NCBI GenBank assembly: GCA_027017505.1 | Contig: JALUQR010000197.1 | Location: forward strand, 1-20,420 | Direction: 5' to 3' | Source: a bacterium | GTDB taxonomy: Bacteria > Desulfobacterota > GWC2-55-46 > DRQE01 | Length of the DNA: 20,420 bases | In this document: piece after piece, positions 7,951-15,448 of the stretch | How positions within the stretch are numbered: the stretch's first letter is position 1 | Layout: each line of letters starts with the position of its first letter | Position numbers and translations under genes: made by a program | The notes under the pieces: model-generated | Database searches by the model: none | Seen by the model: the letters and a program-made list of their open reading frames with translations, nothing else | What the model was told of the DNA's origin: nothing

Positions 7951-9648
7951 ATGAATTCTGTTCTCATAGCCATAGGCGTGTTTTTCGCATACATACTTGC
8001 CTACAGGTTTTACTGCAGGTTTCTTTCAAGAAGGATATTTGCCATAGACCCCAGCAGGGTTACCCCTGCCCATCGCTACAGGGATGGCATAGACTTTGTT
8101 CCCACAAAGAAGGCCATACTCTTTGGACATCACTTTACATCCATTGCTGGTGCTGGTCCCATAGTGGGGCCTGCCATAGCGGTTATATGGGGCTGGCTTC
8201 CTGCACTTATCTGGGTTGTGTTTGGCTCCATATTCATGGGTGCGGTGCACGACTTCGGTGCACTTGTTGTGTCCGCAAGGCATAAGGGCAAGTCCATAGG
8301 CGAGATTACAAGAGAGCTCATAGGCCCCAGGGCAAGAACCCTGTTTCTTCTCTTTATATTCTTTGCCCTGCTCATAGTGCTTGCAGTGTTCGCACTGGTT
8401 ATAGGGGTGCTCTTTATGATGTATCCCGAAACAGTGCTTCCCGTGTGGTTACAGATACCAGTGGCAGTAGCCCTGGGTATCTACATACACAGGTTCAGGG
8501 GTAATCCCCTTCTGCCAAGCCTTCTGGCACTGGCACTTCTTTACGGGTTCATGTACCTGGGTATACTCTATCCACTGAAACTGCCACCTTTTATAATGGG
8601 TAACGAGATACTCACATGGGTTGTGGTTCTTCTGGTTTATGCCTATATAGCATCTATTCTGCCCGTGTGGGTTCTGCTTCAGCCGAGGGATTACATAAAC
8701 TCCCATCAGCTCTTTGCGGGGCTCGGGCTACTCTACCTGGGACTCTTTGTGGGCATGCCACAGGTTGTTGCCCCTGCGGTAAATCCCTCTCCGGCAGGTG
8801 CTCCTGCAATGCTTCCCTTTCTTTTTATAACAGTTGCATGTGGGGCAATATCCGGGTTTCACTCGCTCGTTTCGTCGGGCACCACGGTCAAACAGCTCGA
8901 TAACGAGCGAGACATGCCCTTTATAGGCTACGGCTCGATGCTCATAGAGGGTGTGCTCGCGGTTCTTGTAATACTGGTGTGCACCGCGGGGTTTCCATCA
9001 CTTACCGCATGGACACAGCACTATGCAGACTGGAATACCGCAAAGGGCCTGGGTGCCAAGGTGGGTGCATTTGTGGAGGGTGGTGCGGTATTTCTCTCCT
9101 ACATAGGGATACCGCAGGAGTTCGGCAGGTCCATGGTTGCGGTGTTCGTTATAAGCTTTGCTGCAACCACGCTGGATACCGCAACACGCATCCAGCGTTA
9201 TGTGATAGCAGAACTTGCAGAGGATATGGGGCTTAAACCCCTTGCCCGCAGACACCCTGCAACAACGGTTGCAGTGCTGAGTGCCTTCTTTCTGAGCATG
9301 CTCAAGTGGGGTAAGGGAGGGCTCATACTCTGGCCACTTTTCGGCACCGTAAACCAGCTTATGGGCGGGCTGGCACTCCTTACGGTTACAATGTATCTTG
9401 TAAGAACAAGAAAACCACTTTACTATACGCTTCTGCCCATGGCCTTCATGCTCGTAATGAGTGCACTTGCAATGACATCCAACCTTGTCAGGTTCTACAA
9501 CGAGGCCAACTACCTTCTTCTAACCGTGGGGGCGATGATACTCGCACTTGAGGTATGGCTTGTGGTGGAGGCCATAGGGGTGTTCAGAACCCTGCAGGAG
9601 AAAAGACCAGATGGAATTGCCCCATATCTTGTGGAAGAGGAAGACTGA
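7951..9648 (+). CDS. cstA: CstA-family carbon starvation transporter
   Basis: A 565-residue integral membrane protein of the CstA family, whose characterised members take up pyruvate or peptides. The strongly conserved N-terminal block is present: DGIDFVPTKKAILFGHHF, then SIAGAGPIVGPAIAVIWGW, then GAVHDFGALVVSARHKG. FHSLVSSGTTVKQL and FAATTLDTATRIQRYV appear later. About 15 membrane segments are likely. It is shorter than E. coli CstA (about 700 residues), as is common for the short subfamily outside enterobacteria. A weak Shine-Dalgarno (GGCAGGG) sits just before the ATG. The gene follows tldD and is convergent with hsp20; there is no good terminator in its own direction. The substrate cannot be told from sequence; pyruvate is the best guess from characterised relatives. 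Confidence 0.93.
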   Translation: MNSVLIAIGVFFAYILAYRFYCRFLSRRIFAIDPSRVTPAHRYRDGIDFVPTKKAILFGHHFTSIAGAGPIVGPAIAVIWGWLPALIWVVFGSIFMGAVHDFGALVVSARHKGKSIGEITRELIGPRARTLFLLFIFFALLIVLAVFALVIGVLFMMYPETVLPVWLQIPVAVALGIYIHRFRGNPLLPSLLALALLYGFMYLGILYPLKLPPFIMGNEILTWVVVLLVYAYIASILPVWVLLQPRDYINSHQLFAGLGLLYLGLFVGMPQVVAPAVNPSPAGAPAMLPFLFITVACGAISGFHSLVSSGTTVKQLDNERDMPFIGYGSMLIEGVLAVLVILVCTAGFPSLTAWTQHYADWNTAKGLGAKVGAFVEGGAVFLSYIGIPQEFGRSMVAVFVISFAATTLDTATRIQRYVIAELAEDMGLKPLARRHPATTVAVLSAFFLSMLKWGKGGLILWPLFGTVNQLMGGLALLTVTMYLVRTRKPLYYTLLPMAFMLVMSALAMTSNLVRFYNEANYLLLTVGAMILALEVWLVVEAIGVFRTLQEKRPDGIAPYLVEEED

Positions 9649-9690
9649 AAAAAACAAAAAGGGCAGAAAGGTGTGAAGACCTTCCTGCCC
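9649..9690 (-). terminator. Intrinsic terminator of hsp20
   Basis: An 11-bp stem with one A-C mismatch, GGGCAG-a-AAGGT paired with ACCTT-c-CTGCCC, closes a six-base loop (9673-9678). On the minus strand it is followed by a T tract broken by one G (complement of 9648-9660). The stem begins 10 bases after the hsp20 stop. On the plus strand no T tract follows, so it probably acts mainly on hsp20. Confidence 0.8.
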
Positions 9691-9700
9691 TCTGTCAGGG

Positions 9701-10162
9701 TCAGGACACATCTATCTTTATCTTCTTTGGCTTCACCTCTTCTGCCTTTGGCAGATGTATCTGGAGTATGCCGTTTTTGAGCACCGCCTTTATCTTATCA
9801 GAGTTTATCTTTACGGGTATCCTGATTGTTCTCTCAAAGGAGCTGTAGGTTCTCTCCCGTTTTATGTAGTTTTCCTCCTTTTCCTCGCTTTCTTTCTTTA
9901 CGGTGCCCTTCACCGTGAGGGTATCCTCCTGCAGGGATACCTCTATGTTGTCCTTTTCAACGCCTGGCATATCCATGGAGACAACTATCTCATCACCCCT
10001 GTCAACCATGTCCACCGATGGTACCGCTATATCCTCTGTGCCCTTCCTCCATAAGGGGCTTATATACGAGCCCTTGGTGGGAAAGAATTCATCTATGAGC
10101 CGTTCCATCTCTTTTCGCAGGTTCTCAAGCTCTGTGAAGGGATGCCACTTCTGTATGGACAT
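9701..10162 (-). CDS. hsp20: Small heat-shock protein (Hsp20/alpha-crystallin family)
   Basis: A 153-residue ATP-independent holdase chaperone that binds unfolding proteins in oligomers. The alpha-crystallin domain covers roughly residues 45-143, with VDMVDRGDEIVVSMDMPGV at its start, FERTIRIPV and the KNGILQIHLPK signature near its end. A C-terminal IKI tripeptide is the I-x-I-type motif that docks neighbouring dimers. The N-terminal arm is short and amphipathic. The ATG at 10162 is preceded by AAAGGAGGT with ten bases between GGAGG and the ATG; a TTG six bases further upstream would be too close to this site. The gene has its own near-consensus promoter, an overlapping inverted repeat and an intrinsic terminator, so it forms a single-gene unit behind menA. 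No CIRCE element is visible. Confidence 0.95.
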   Translation of the reverse strand: MSIQKWHPFTELENLRKEMERLIDEFFPTKGSYISPLWRKGTEDIAVPSVDMVDRGDEIVVSMDMPGVEKDNIEVSLQEDTLTVKGTVKKESEEKEENYIKRERTYSSFERTIRIPVKINSDKIKAVLKNGILQIHLPKAEEVKPKKIKIDVS

Positions 10163-10201
10163 ACCCAAAACACCTCCTTTCTTTCAAAATATTGTTGTCT
10201 T

Positions 10202-10218
10202 CACCTTAAATATAGGTG
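10202..10218. repeat. Inverted repeat over the hsp20 -10 element (operator candidate)
   Basis: CACCT-N7-AGGTG forms a perfect dyad with five-base arms. It covers the whole -10 box of the hsp20 promoter, so a protein bound here would block the polymerase. It does not match CIRCE. Confidence 0.45.
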
Positions 10219-10237
10219 TGACTGCGGGGTTTGTCAA
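10209..10237 (-). promoter_or_regulatory. Near-consensus sigma-70 promoter of hsp20
   Basis: On the minus strand a perfect TTGACA (10232-10237) and TATATT (10209-10214) are separated by 17 bases. The -35 element overlaps the menA stop codon at 10234-10236. Transcription would begin near 10202, giving a leader of about 40 bases. A housekeeping-type promoter for a heat-shock gene suggests control by a repressor or by the mRNA leader instead of a heat-shock sigma factor. Confidence 0.82.
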
Positions 10238-11136
10238 GCAAGGGTGGAGAATAACAGAAGTATGCCTGTTGAAAAATGTGCAGATATGGTGGACCTTATT
10301 GCAGGAAGAAGTTTGCGGGGTCTGTTGTAGTTTTTCATAAGCCCCAGGGATGCCCTTACTGAAAGGGGCAGGGTGGCCAGGGCAACAAGCGAGAGGGCTG
10401 GAAGATAGCCCATAACCACGCAGAATACAAGACTTGCATAGGACAGGGCGGTGAGCACAAAAAGCCCCCATCTTCCCCTCCACAGGCCTATTCGCACAAC
10501 CATGTTGCGTTTTCCACAGGTTCTGTCTGCGGTGTAGTCTGGAAACTCGTTCACATAGAGTATGGCCACAACGAGAAAGGCTATGGGAAGGGATACCACC
10601 ATGGCTTCAATGCTTATGTAACCTGTCTGAACAAGATAGGAGCCAGTTACGGTGAGCACCCCGAAGTTGAGTGCCACCACCAGCTCACCGAGCCCGCGTG
10701 AGGCAAATTTGAGCGGAGGGGCAGAATAAAACACACCAAGCAGAAGCCCCACAGCCCCTACTATAAGAAGCCTCACACCCCTTATGTATGTGAGATAAAG
10801 CCCCACCACAGAGCCTGCAACAAGCAATCCAGCAGAGAATGCAAGAACCCCTCCAGCAGATATAAGCCCATCCTGTATGACCCTGCTTCCACCAGCAAAG
10901 GGGGTGAGGGGATGGGGGTTTACATCGTCAGTGCGGTTGAGGTGGTCAAAGTAATCGTTTAAAAGGTTGAGCCCTCCATGGTAGAGTATGCCCGCAAGAA
11001 GGCTCAATGCAAGAAGCCATGGATGAAACACACCCTCCCTGTACCACGCATAGGATGTGCCAAACACTATTGGAATGACCACCGCAGGAAAGAACTGCGG
11101 ACGCATGGCAAAAAGATATGTGAATACACGCCCCAT
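10234..11136 (-). CDS. menA: UbiA-family prenyltransferase, probably MenA
   Basis: A 300-residue membrane protein with about nine hydrophobic segments, matching the MenA branch of the UbiA prenyltransferases. MenA attaches a polyprenyl chain to 1,4-dihydroxy-2-naphthoate in menaquinone synthesis. The two Asp-rich magnesium-diphosphate motifs are visible: NDYFDHLNRTDD with Asn60, Asp61, Asp64 and Asp70, and NEFPDYTADRTCGKR with Asn196, Asp200 and Asp204. The YSAPPLKFASRGLGE stretch at 137-151 is also characteristic. Other UbiA members share these motifs, so the aromatic acceptor is inferred from overall similarity. It lies 33 bases after the secreted helical-repeat gene, apparently in the pcrA operon. 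No menaquinone genes flank it. There is no recognisable Shine-Dalgarno. Confidence 0.85.
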   Translation of the reverse strand: MGRVFTYLFAMRPQFFPAVVIPIVFGTSYAWYREGVFHPWLLALSLLAGILYHGGLNLLNDYFDHLNRTDDVNPHPLTPFAGGSRVIQDGLISAGGVLAFSAGLLVAGSVVGLYLTYIRGVRLLIVGAVGLLLGVFYSAPPLKFASRGLGELVVALNFGVLTVTGSYLVQTGYISIEAMVVSLPIAFLVVAILYVNEFPDYTADRTCGKRNMVVRIGLWRGRWGLFVLTALSYASLVFCVVMGYLPALSLVALATLPLSVRASLGLMKNYNRPRKLLPAIRSTISAHFSTGILLLFSTLA

Positions 11137-11169
11137 ATAATCAAGATATATATGCCCGATAAAGAGGTG

Positions 11170-12660
11170 TCAAGTGCGAAGGGGTGTAAACAGACGGGGT
11201 GTAAGAAGCCTTAAAAGCCTTGCCTCATCAAACCCCGGGGTGTTAATACCCTCTGCTGTAAGGTCTTTTAGCTCTGCAATAAGGGACTTAAGTCTTTCCA
11301 CCTCCTCCATGGCGTATCTTTCTGAAAGCTTCAATGTCATGGTGCGGATATGTTCCATGTTTTCGTCTATGGTCTTAAGTGAGGTCTTTATGGAGTTTAT
11401 CACCCCTTTTAGCTCCTTAAGAAGGCGGGTATCCCTCTCTGTGGCCTTTCTGACAAGCCTCTCAACGGGGCTTACCATCTGTGAGATGGCTGTGGGCTGT
11501 GCGCTTGCTGTGGACTCAAGGTCTTTGAGTATGGACTCAAACAGTGTGCCATCCTTCCCCGAGATTCGCTCATCCTCGAGTGTCATGAGGTAAAGAAGCT
11601 GGCAGTACATGGTGTTGTCCAGATACCAGAGCCCGTCCCTGCCATCAAGAAGGCTTAAGTAGACGGTGGTCTTTTCAGCGTCCGTGAGTTTTCTGTTGAG
11701 AAGTTTCTGCCATCTCAGGATAACCCTTTCTGCATGGAGCTCAACTGTGGCTGATACGGCATGATACCTTACCGCAAGAAGCCCTGATAGCCTTTTAAGA
11801 AGCCTTTCGGACTCTTCCACCGCCTGTTTAAGCTCTGCAAGGGCCTTCTCTCTTGCAAGGAGTCTTTCCTCAAGCCCTGTTGAAAGCATGTTCACCTCTT
11901 CAAGCCTTGCCCTGTAGAGGGATGCAAGAGCCGAGAGCATGGCATAGGAGCCCCCAGGTCCTGCAAGCTCCTTTCTTTGAGGGAACATCTGCCAGGGCTT
12001 TTCTGGAGGGCTTCCCTCAACCACCTTCCTGTAAGCCTCAAGAAGTGAACCCGCAAGCTCCACCGTATCTTCCAGGGCTTCTAATGCCTGCTCTCTTCTA
12101 TCAAGCTTTAAAAGACTGTATGCCCTTATAAGCCCTGCATCCACAAGCAGAGGGGCTGTAAGAAAGACCCTGCCCTCCTCCATAAACGCAAGGGCCTGCA
12201 TGTAGTGACCCCTTTCCATATGCCAGAGGGCCACCCTCAGTAGGGCATCTCCAATACCAGGGTAAAGCCCCTTTAAGGTGGTAAGAAGGGCAGTATCCCC
12301 GAGCTTTAAAACCCCCCTGAGAAGGGACTCAAGGGATGCCATCTCACCACCGTCTGTGGTAGGTGGTGTAAGGCTGGATGACAGACCCCCTCTGAGGGCT
12401 TCTACTTTAAGAAGCCTTAAAAGGGTAAGCCTTCTGGCAGATGGATGGGCGTCTTTAAGGAGCCTTTCGGTGAGTCTCAGGGCATCGGGATAGTTACCCG
12501 TAAGATAGAAGAATCTCAGTTCCTCCAGGTGATACTCAACCCTGTTTACATAAACCTCTCTTAACTCTGCCTGGCTGTGTGTGGTGCCACAGAGGGTCAG
12601 GATAAGGTATACACACAGGATGACCCATCTTTCAGGGTTTTTCCAGCTGTATGTCCTCAT
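11170..12660 (-). CDS. Secreted helical-repeat (TPR-like) protein of unknown function
   Basis: I do not recognise a named family. The 496-residue product begins with a signal peptide: a short basic start, a hydrophobic stretch at about 13-24 and a likely cleavage site after SQA near residue 31. The mature protein would be periplasmic. Residues ~40-200 are helix pairs resembling tetratricopeptide repeats (for example FYLTGNYPDALRLTERLL and HMERGHYMQALAFMEEG). Residues ~275-320 and ~410-480 look like coiled coils rich in Glu, Lys, Leu and Arg. Its ATG overlaps the end of the preceding secreted-protein gene by 29 bases, which argues that the two products work together. Proteins of this build in other Gram-negatives are scaffolds in envelope complexes, but no enzymatic motif is visible and the role here is unknown. 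Confidence 0.75.
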   Translation of the reverse strand: MRTYSWKNPERWVILCVYLILTLCGTTHSQAELREVYVNRVEYHLEELRFFYLTGNYPDALRLTERLLKDAHPSARRLTLLRLLKVEALRGGLSSSLTPPTTDGGEMASLESLLRGVLKLGDTALLTTLKGLYPGIGDALLRVALWHMERGHYMQALAFMEEGRVFLTAPLLVDAGLIRAYSLLKLDRREQALEALEDTVELAGSLLEAYRKVVEGSPPEKPWQMFPQRKELAGPGGSYAMLSALASLYRARLEEVNMLSTGLEERLLAREKALAELKQAVEESERLLKRLSGLLAVRYHAVSATVELHAERVILRWQKLLNRKLTDAEKTTVYLSLLDGRDGLWYLDNTMYCQLLYLMTLEDERISGKDGTLFESILKDLESTASAQPTAISQMVSPVERLVRKATERDTRLLKELKGVINSIKTSLKTIDENMEHIRTMTLKLSERYAMEEVERLKSLIAELKDLTAEGINTPGFDEARLLRLLTPRLFTPLRT

Positions 12661-13204
12661 CTACGAGATGAACCCTTACTGCCACTGGTGTTACATCCTC
12701 TTTATCGGTCTTTTTGAAGAAAATCTCCAGTATGAAGGGTTCATCCTGGAGGTTTACAGTCCATCCTGTGGTCTCTTCCCTTATGGTGTGTGAGGTTCTG
12801 TATCTATAGGTTATGAACACACGGTGGGTGTCTTTACGCAGTGTGCTGTTGTAAAGAAGGTGTCTTCCGCCCTCCTCAAGGGCGGTATTCTCTGTTGCAC
12901 TGTAGAGGTGGCTTGAGACATACCTGCCATCCACAACAAGCTCCACCCCGAGAAGAGTAAACCCCCTGTCTTTTCTTACAGTTACGGTAAATGGGGTCAA
13001 AAGGGTAGAGTGATTTTGCCCCTCAAGGTCTTCTTTAAGCTTGCGGATTTTTCTGTCTATCTCGTCGTATTCCTGGTAGAGCCTCTCTATGGTGTCTGCA
13101 ACTGGTGGTGGTTCTTCTGTATCTTCGGTGTGGAGTGGCTCCACAGAAAGCAGAAACACCACCGCCATAACCACATACGGAAGTCTTTTAAGAAGGCTCT
13201 TCAT
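12632..13204 (-). CDS. Secreted coiled-coil/beta-domain protein of unknown function
   Basis: A 190-residue product with a signal peptide (hydrophobic stretch at about 9-21), an acidic proline-rich linker, a short coiled coil at about 38-62 and a beta-rich domain from about 70 to the end. The beta domain contains FTLLGVELVVDGRYVSSHLY and a GGRHLLYNSTLRKDTHRVF segment. These resemble, by eye, the carbohydrate-binding-like beta sandwiches of periplasmic proteins found next to TPR proteins in some proteobacteria and Desulfobacterota. That similarity is a memory-based impression and not a confirmed match. It begins five bases after the pcrA stop and overlaps the start of the next secreted-protein gene by 29 bases. 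Together they look like a two-protein periplasmic module. Confidence 0.7.
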   Translation of the reverse strand: MKSLLKRLPYVVMAVVFLLSVEPLHTEDTEEPPPVADTIERLYQEYDEIDRKIRKLKEDLEGQNHSTLLTPFTVTVRKDRGFTLLGVELVVDGRYVSSHLYSATENTALEEGGRHLLYNSTLRKDTHRVFITYRYRTSHTIREETTGWTVNLQDEPFILEIFFKKTDKEDVTPVAVRVHLVDEDIQLEKP

Positions 13205-13209
13205 GGGTT

Positions 13210-15327
13210 TCAGAACCGAACGGGTATGAGATTGGCGTATTTTACCACGAGTTTTTTTGCCTCGCCATTTTTGAACCTTACGGTAAGCTTTGCGTCCTCA
13301 CCCATACCCTCTTTTGCCCTTATCACACCCACCCCGAAGCTCGGGTGCACCACCTTCATGCCCACCTGCCATGGCTCCTGCGGGTCAGGTGAGGTGTTCT
13401 CCAGCCTTCTATCAGTATGACCGTGTTCGTGTACCATGAGCATATGGGGTGGTATCTCCTGGACGAATCTTGATGGAGAGCAGTATCTATTTTCGCCAAA
13501 GTGTCTTCTCTGTGACGCACAGAAGAGAAACAGCCTTTTTCTTGCCCTGGTCATGGCAACATAGCAGAGTCTTCTTTCCTCCTCGAGCATCTCCTCGTCA
13601 TTGAGGCTGTTTGCATGCGGGAAGAGCCCCTCCTCAAGCCCTGCAATGAACACCACATCGAACTCAAGCCCCTTTGCAGAGTGTATGGTCATAAGTGTCA
13701 GGCTGTCTTCCTCAGGGTCATATGTGTCCACATCACTTACAAGGCTTATGCCCTCAAGTAACTCCGAGAGGCCACCCGCCCCTGACTCTGCCATTGCAGA
13801 GATAAACTCATGGAGGTTCTCAAGCCTTTCAAAGGCCTCCTCTGTGCCCTCTTCCTCAAGGGAACGCATGTAGCCTGTACCCTCAAGCACCCTCAGGGCC
13901 ACATCCTGAAGGCTCATGCCCGTAAGGCCTGCCCTTATCTCCTCTATGAGATGGAAGAATTCTACCTGTTCGGGCCTTTTAAGTGTTCCCTCCTCCACCG
14001 CCCTTCTGAAGGCCTCATAGAGCCCTATACCCTCCTTTCTTGCCCTCTCCTCCATCTCCTTTATGGTTACAGCCCCTATGCCCCTTGGTGGCACATTCAC
14101 TATTCGCTTAAGACTCAGTGCGTCCCTGGGGTTGGCTATGATGCGCAGATAGGCTATTGCATCCTTTATCTCCTTTCTTTCGTAGAACCTCACCCCGCCA
14201 AATATCCTGTAGGGTATGTTTTTGCGCATACACCATTCCTCGAACACCCTTGACTGTGCGTTTGTACGGTAGAATATGGCAATATCACGGTAGGAAAGAG
14301 AAGGGTCTTCCTCTTTAAGGCGTTCTATCCACTCAAGTATGGTTTTTGCCTCGTGGTGTTCGTCCTCGCACTCACAGAAAAGAGGTGGAATACCCTGGGT
14401 GTTCTCTGTCCAGAGGTTCTTTTCGTATCGCCTTCTGTTGTTCTTTATGACCTCGTTTGCTACTGACAGTATGGATGCTGTTGAACGGTAGTTCTGCTCG
14501 AGCCTTATTATGGTTGCCCCAGGCCAGTGGTGTTCGAACTCCAGTATGTTGCGTATGTCCGCACCCCGCCAGGTGTATATTGACTGGTCAGGGTCACCCA
14601 CCACGAATATGTTCTGCCATCTCCGGGCAAGAAGGTTTATCAGTATGTGCTGGGCACGGTTTGTGTCCTGATACTCGTCTATGAGGATGTGGAGGAAGTC
14701 CTCCTGATAACTTCTTAAAATGTGCGGATGTCTTTTAAGAAGCCTTATGGGCTGGCAGATGAGGTCTCCAAAGTCAAGGGCACCCATATCCCCGAGCCTT
14801 TCCTGGTAGAGTGTGTAGAGTCTGTGGAAGAGCTCCTTTACGGGGTTGCCCTCTGTGGGATAGTCCTGGGGCAGGATGTTTTCGTTTTTGGCATGGTTTA
14901 TCATTGAGAGCAAACGCTTTGGCGGAAACACCCGCTCGCTTATGTTCAGCTCCTCCATGCATTCTTTTATGAGTTTCAGCTGGTCCTCGCTGTCGTATAT
15001 TACGGGTTCAGGCGGGATTCCCAGAAGATAGCCCTCTTTTTTGAGTATCCTGAGTCCCACCGAATGGAATGTGCCGAGCCACACCCTGTCTGAGTTTCTA
15101 CCTATGTAGTGGGCAAGCCTTTTGCGCATCTCCTGGGCTGCCTTGTTGGTGAATGTAACCGCAAGTATCCTTTCAGGCACGACCCCCATGTTCTTTACAA
15201 GATGTGCTATGCGTACGGTGAGAACCCGCGTTTTGCCACTGCCCGCACCTGCAATGACAAGCACAGGCCCGCCCTCAATGGTAACCGCAGACCTCTGAAC
15301 AGGGTTTAGCTCCTTAAGTATTTGCAT
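13210..15327 (-). CDS. pcrA: UvrD/PcrA/Rep-family superfamily 1 DNA helicase
   Basis: A 705-residue 3'-5' DNA helicase involved in repair and in clearing proteins from DNA. Motif I GAGSGKT is at 27-33, motif Ia TFTNKAA at 58-64, motif Ib GTFHS at 85-89, motif II DEYQDT at 217-222, followed by GDPDQSIYTWRGA (III) and QNYRSTASIL (IV). TIHSAKGLEFDVVFIAGLE and CYVAMTRARKRL complete the C-terminal motor domain. The last ~50 residues (VHPSFGVGVI to YANLIPV) match the small C-terminal domain typical of PcrA, which contacts RNA polymerase in Bacillus; I therefore favour the name pcrA over rep. AGGGAGT lies seven bases before the ATG. It heads an apparent operon with the two secreted proteins and menA. 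Confidence 0.96.
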   Translation of the reverse strand: MQILKELNPVQRSAVTIEGGPVLVIAGAGSGKTRVLTVRIAHLVKNMGVVPERILAVTFTNKAAQEMRKRLAHYIGRNSDRVWLGTFHSVGLRILKKEGYLLGIPPEPVIYDSEDQLKLIKECMEELNISERVFPPKRLLSMINHAKNENILPQDYPTEGNPVKELFHRLYTLYQERLGDMGALDFGDLICQPIRLLKRHPHILRSYQEDFLHILIDEYQDTNRAQHILINLLARRWQNIFVVGDPDQSIYTWRGADIRNILEFEHHWPGATIIRLEQNYRSTASILSVANEVIKNNRRRYEKNLWTENTQGIPPLFCECEDEHHEAKTILEWIERLKEEDPSLSYRDIAIFYRTNAQSRVFEEWCMRKNIPYRIFGGVRFYERKEIKDAIAYLRIIANPRDALSLKRIVNVPPRGIGAVTIKEMEERARKEGIGLYEAFRRAVEEGTLKRPEQVEFFHLIEEIRAGLTGMSLQDVALRVLEGTGYMRSLEEEGTEEAFERLENLHEFISAMAESGAGGLSELLEGISLVSDVDTYDPEEDSLTLMTIHSAKGLEFDVVFIAGLEEGLFPHANSLNDEEMLEEERRLCYVAMTRARKRLFLFCASQRRHFGENRYCSPSRFVQEIPPHMLMVHEHGHTDRRLENTSPDPQEPWQVGMKVVHPSFGVGVIRAKEGMGEDAKLTVRFKNGEAKKLVVKYANLIPVRF

Positions 15328-15448
15328 GGTCTGACTCCCTGCAAATTACAGAAAATTTAACATAAAAGACCTCAGACTGGCAAATTAAATCCTTACAGAG
15401 GGTTGCAACTGCGGGAAGTTATGCTAAAGTGTGATTGTCTGTATGGCC

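Noticed and set aside
9903..10340. Open frame of 145 codons antisense to hsp20 and its promoter
   Set aside because: No family resemblance; it crosses the hsp20 promoter and the menA 3' end and is explained as a shadow frame.
13810..14253. Open frame of 147 codons antisense to pcrA
   Set aside because: It lies wholly within helicase coding sequence and has a Cys/Tyr/His-rich composition typical of antisense frames.
15403..15425. TTGCAA and TATGCT as a promoter for glgA
   Set aside because: The spacer is only 11 bases; no alternative -35 at a proper distance was found.
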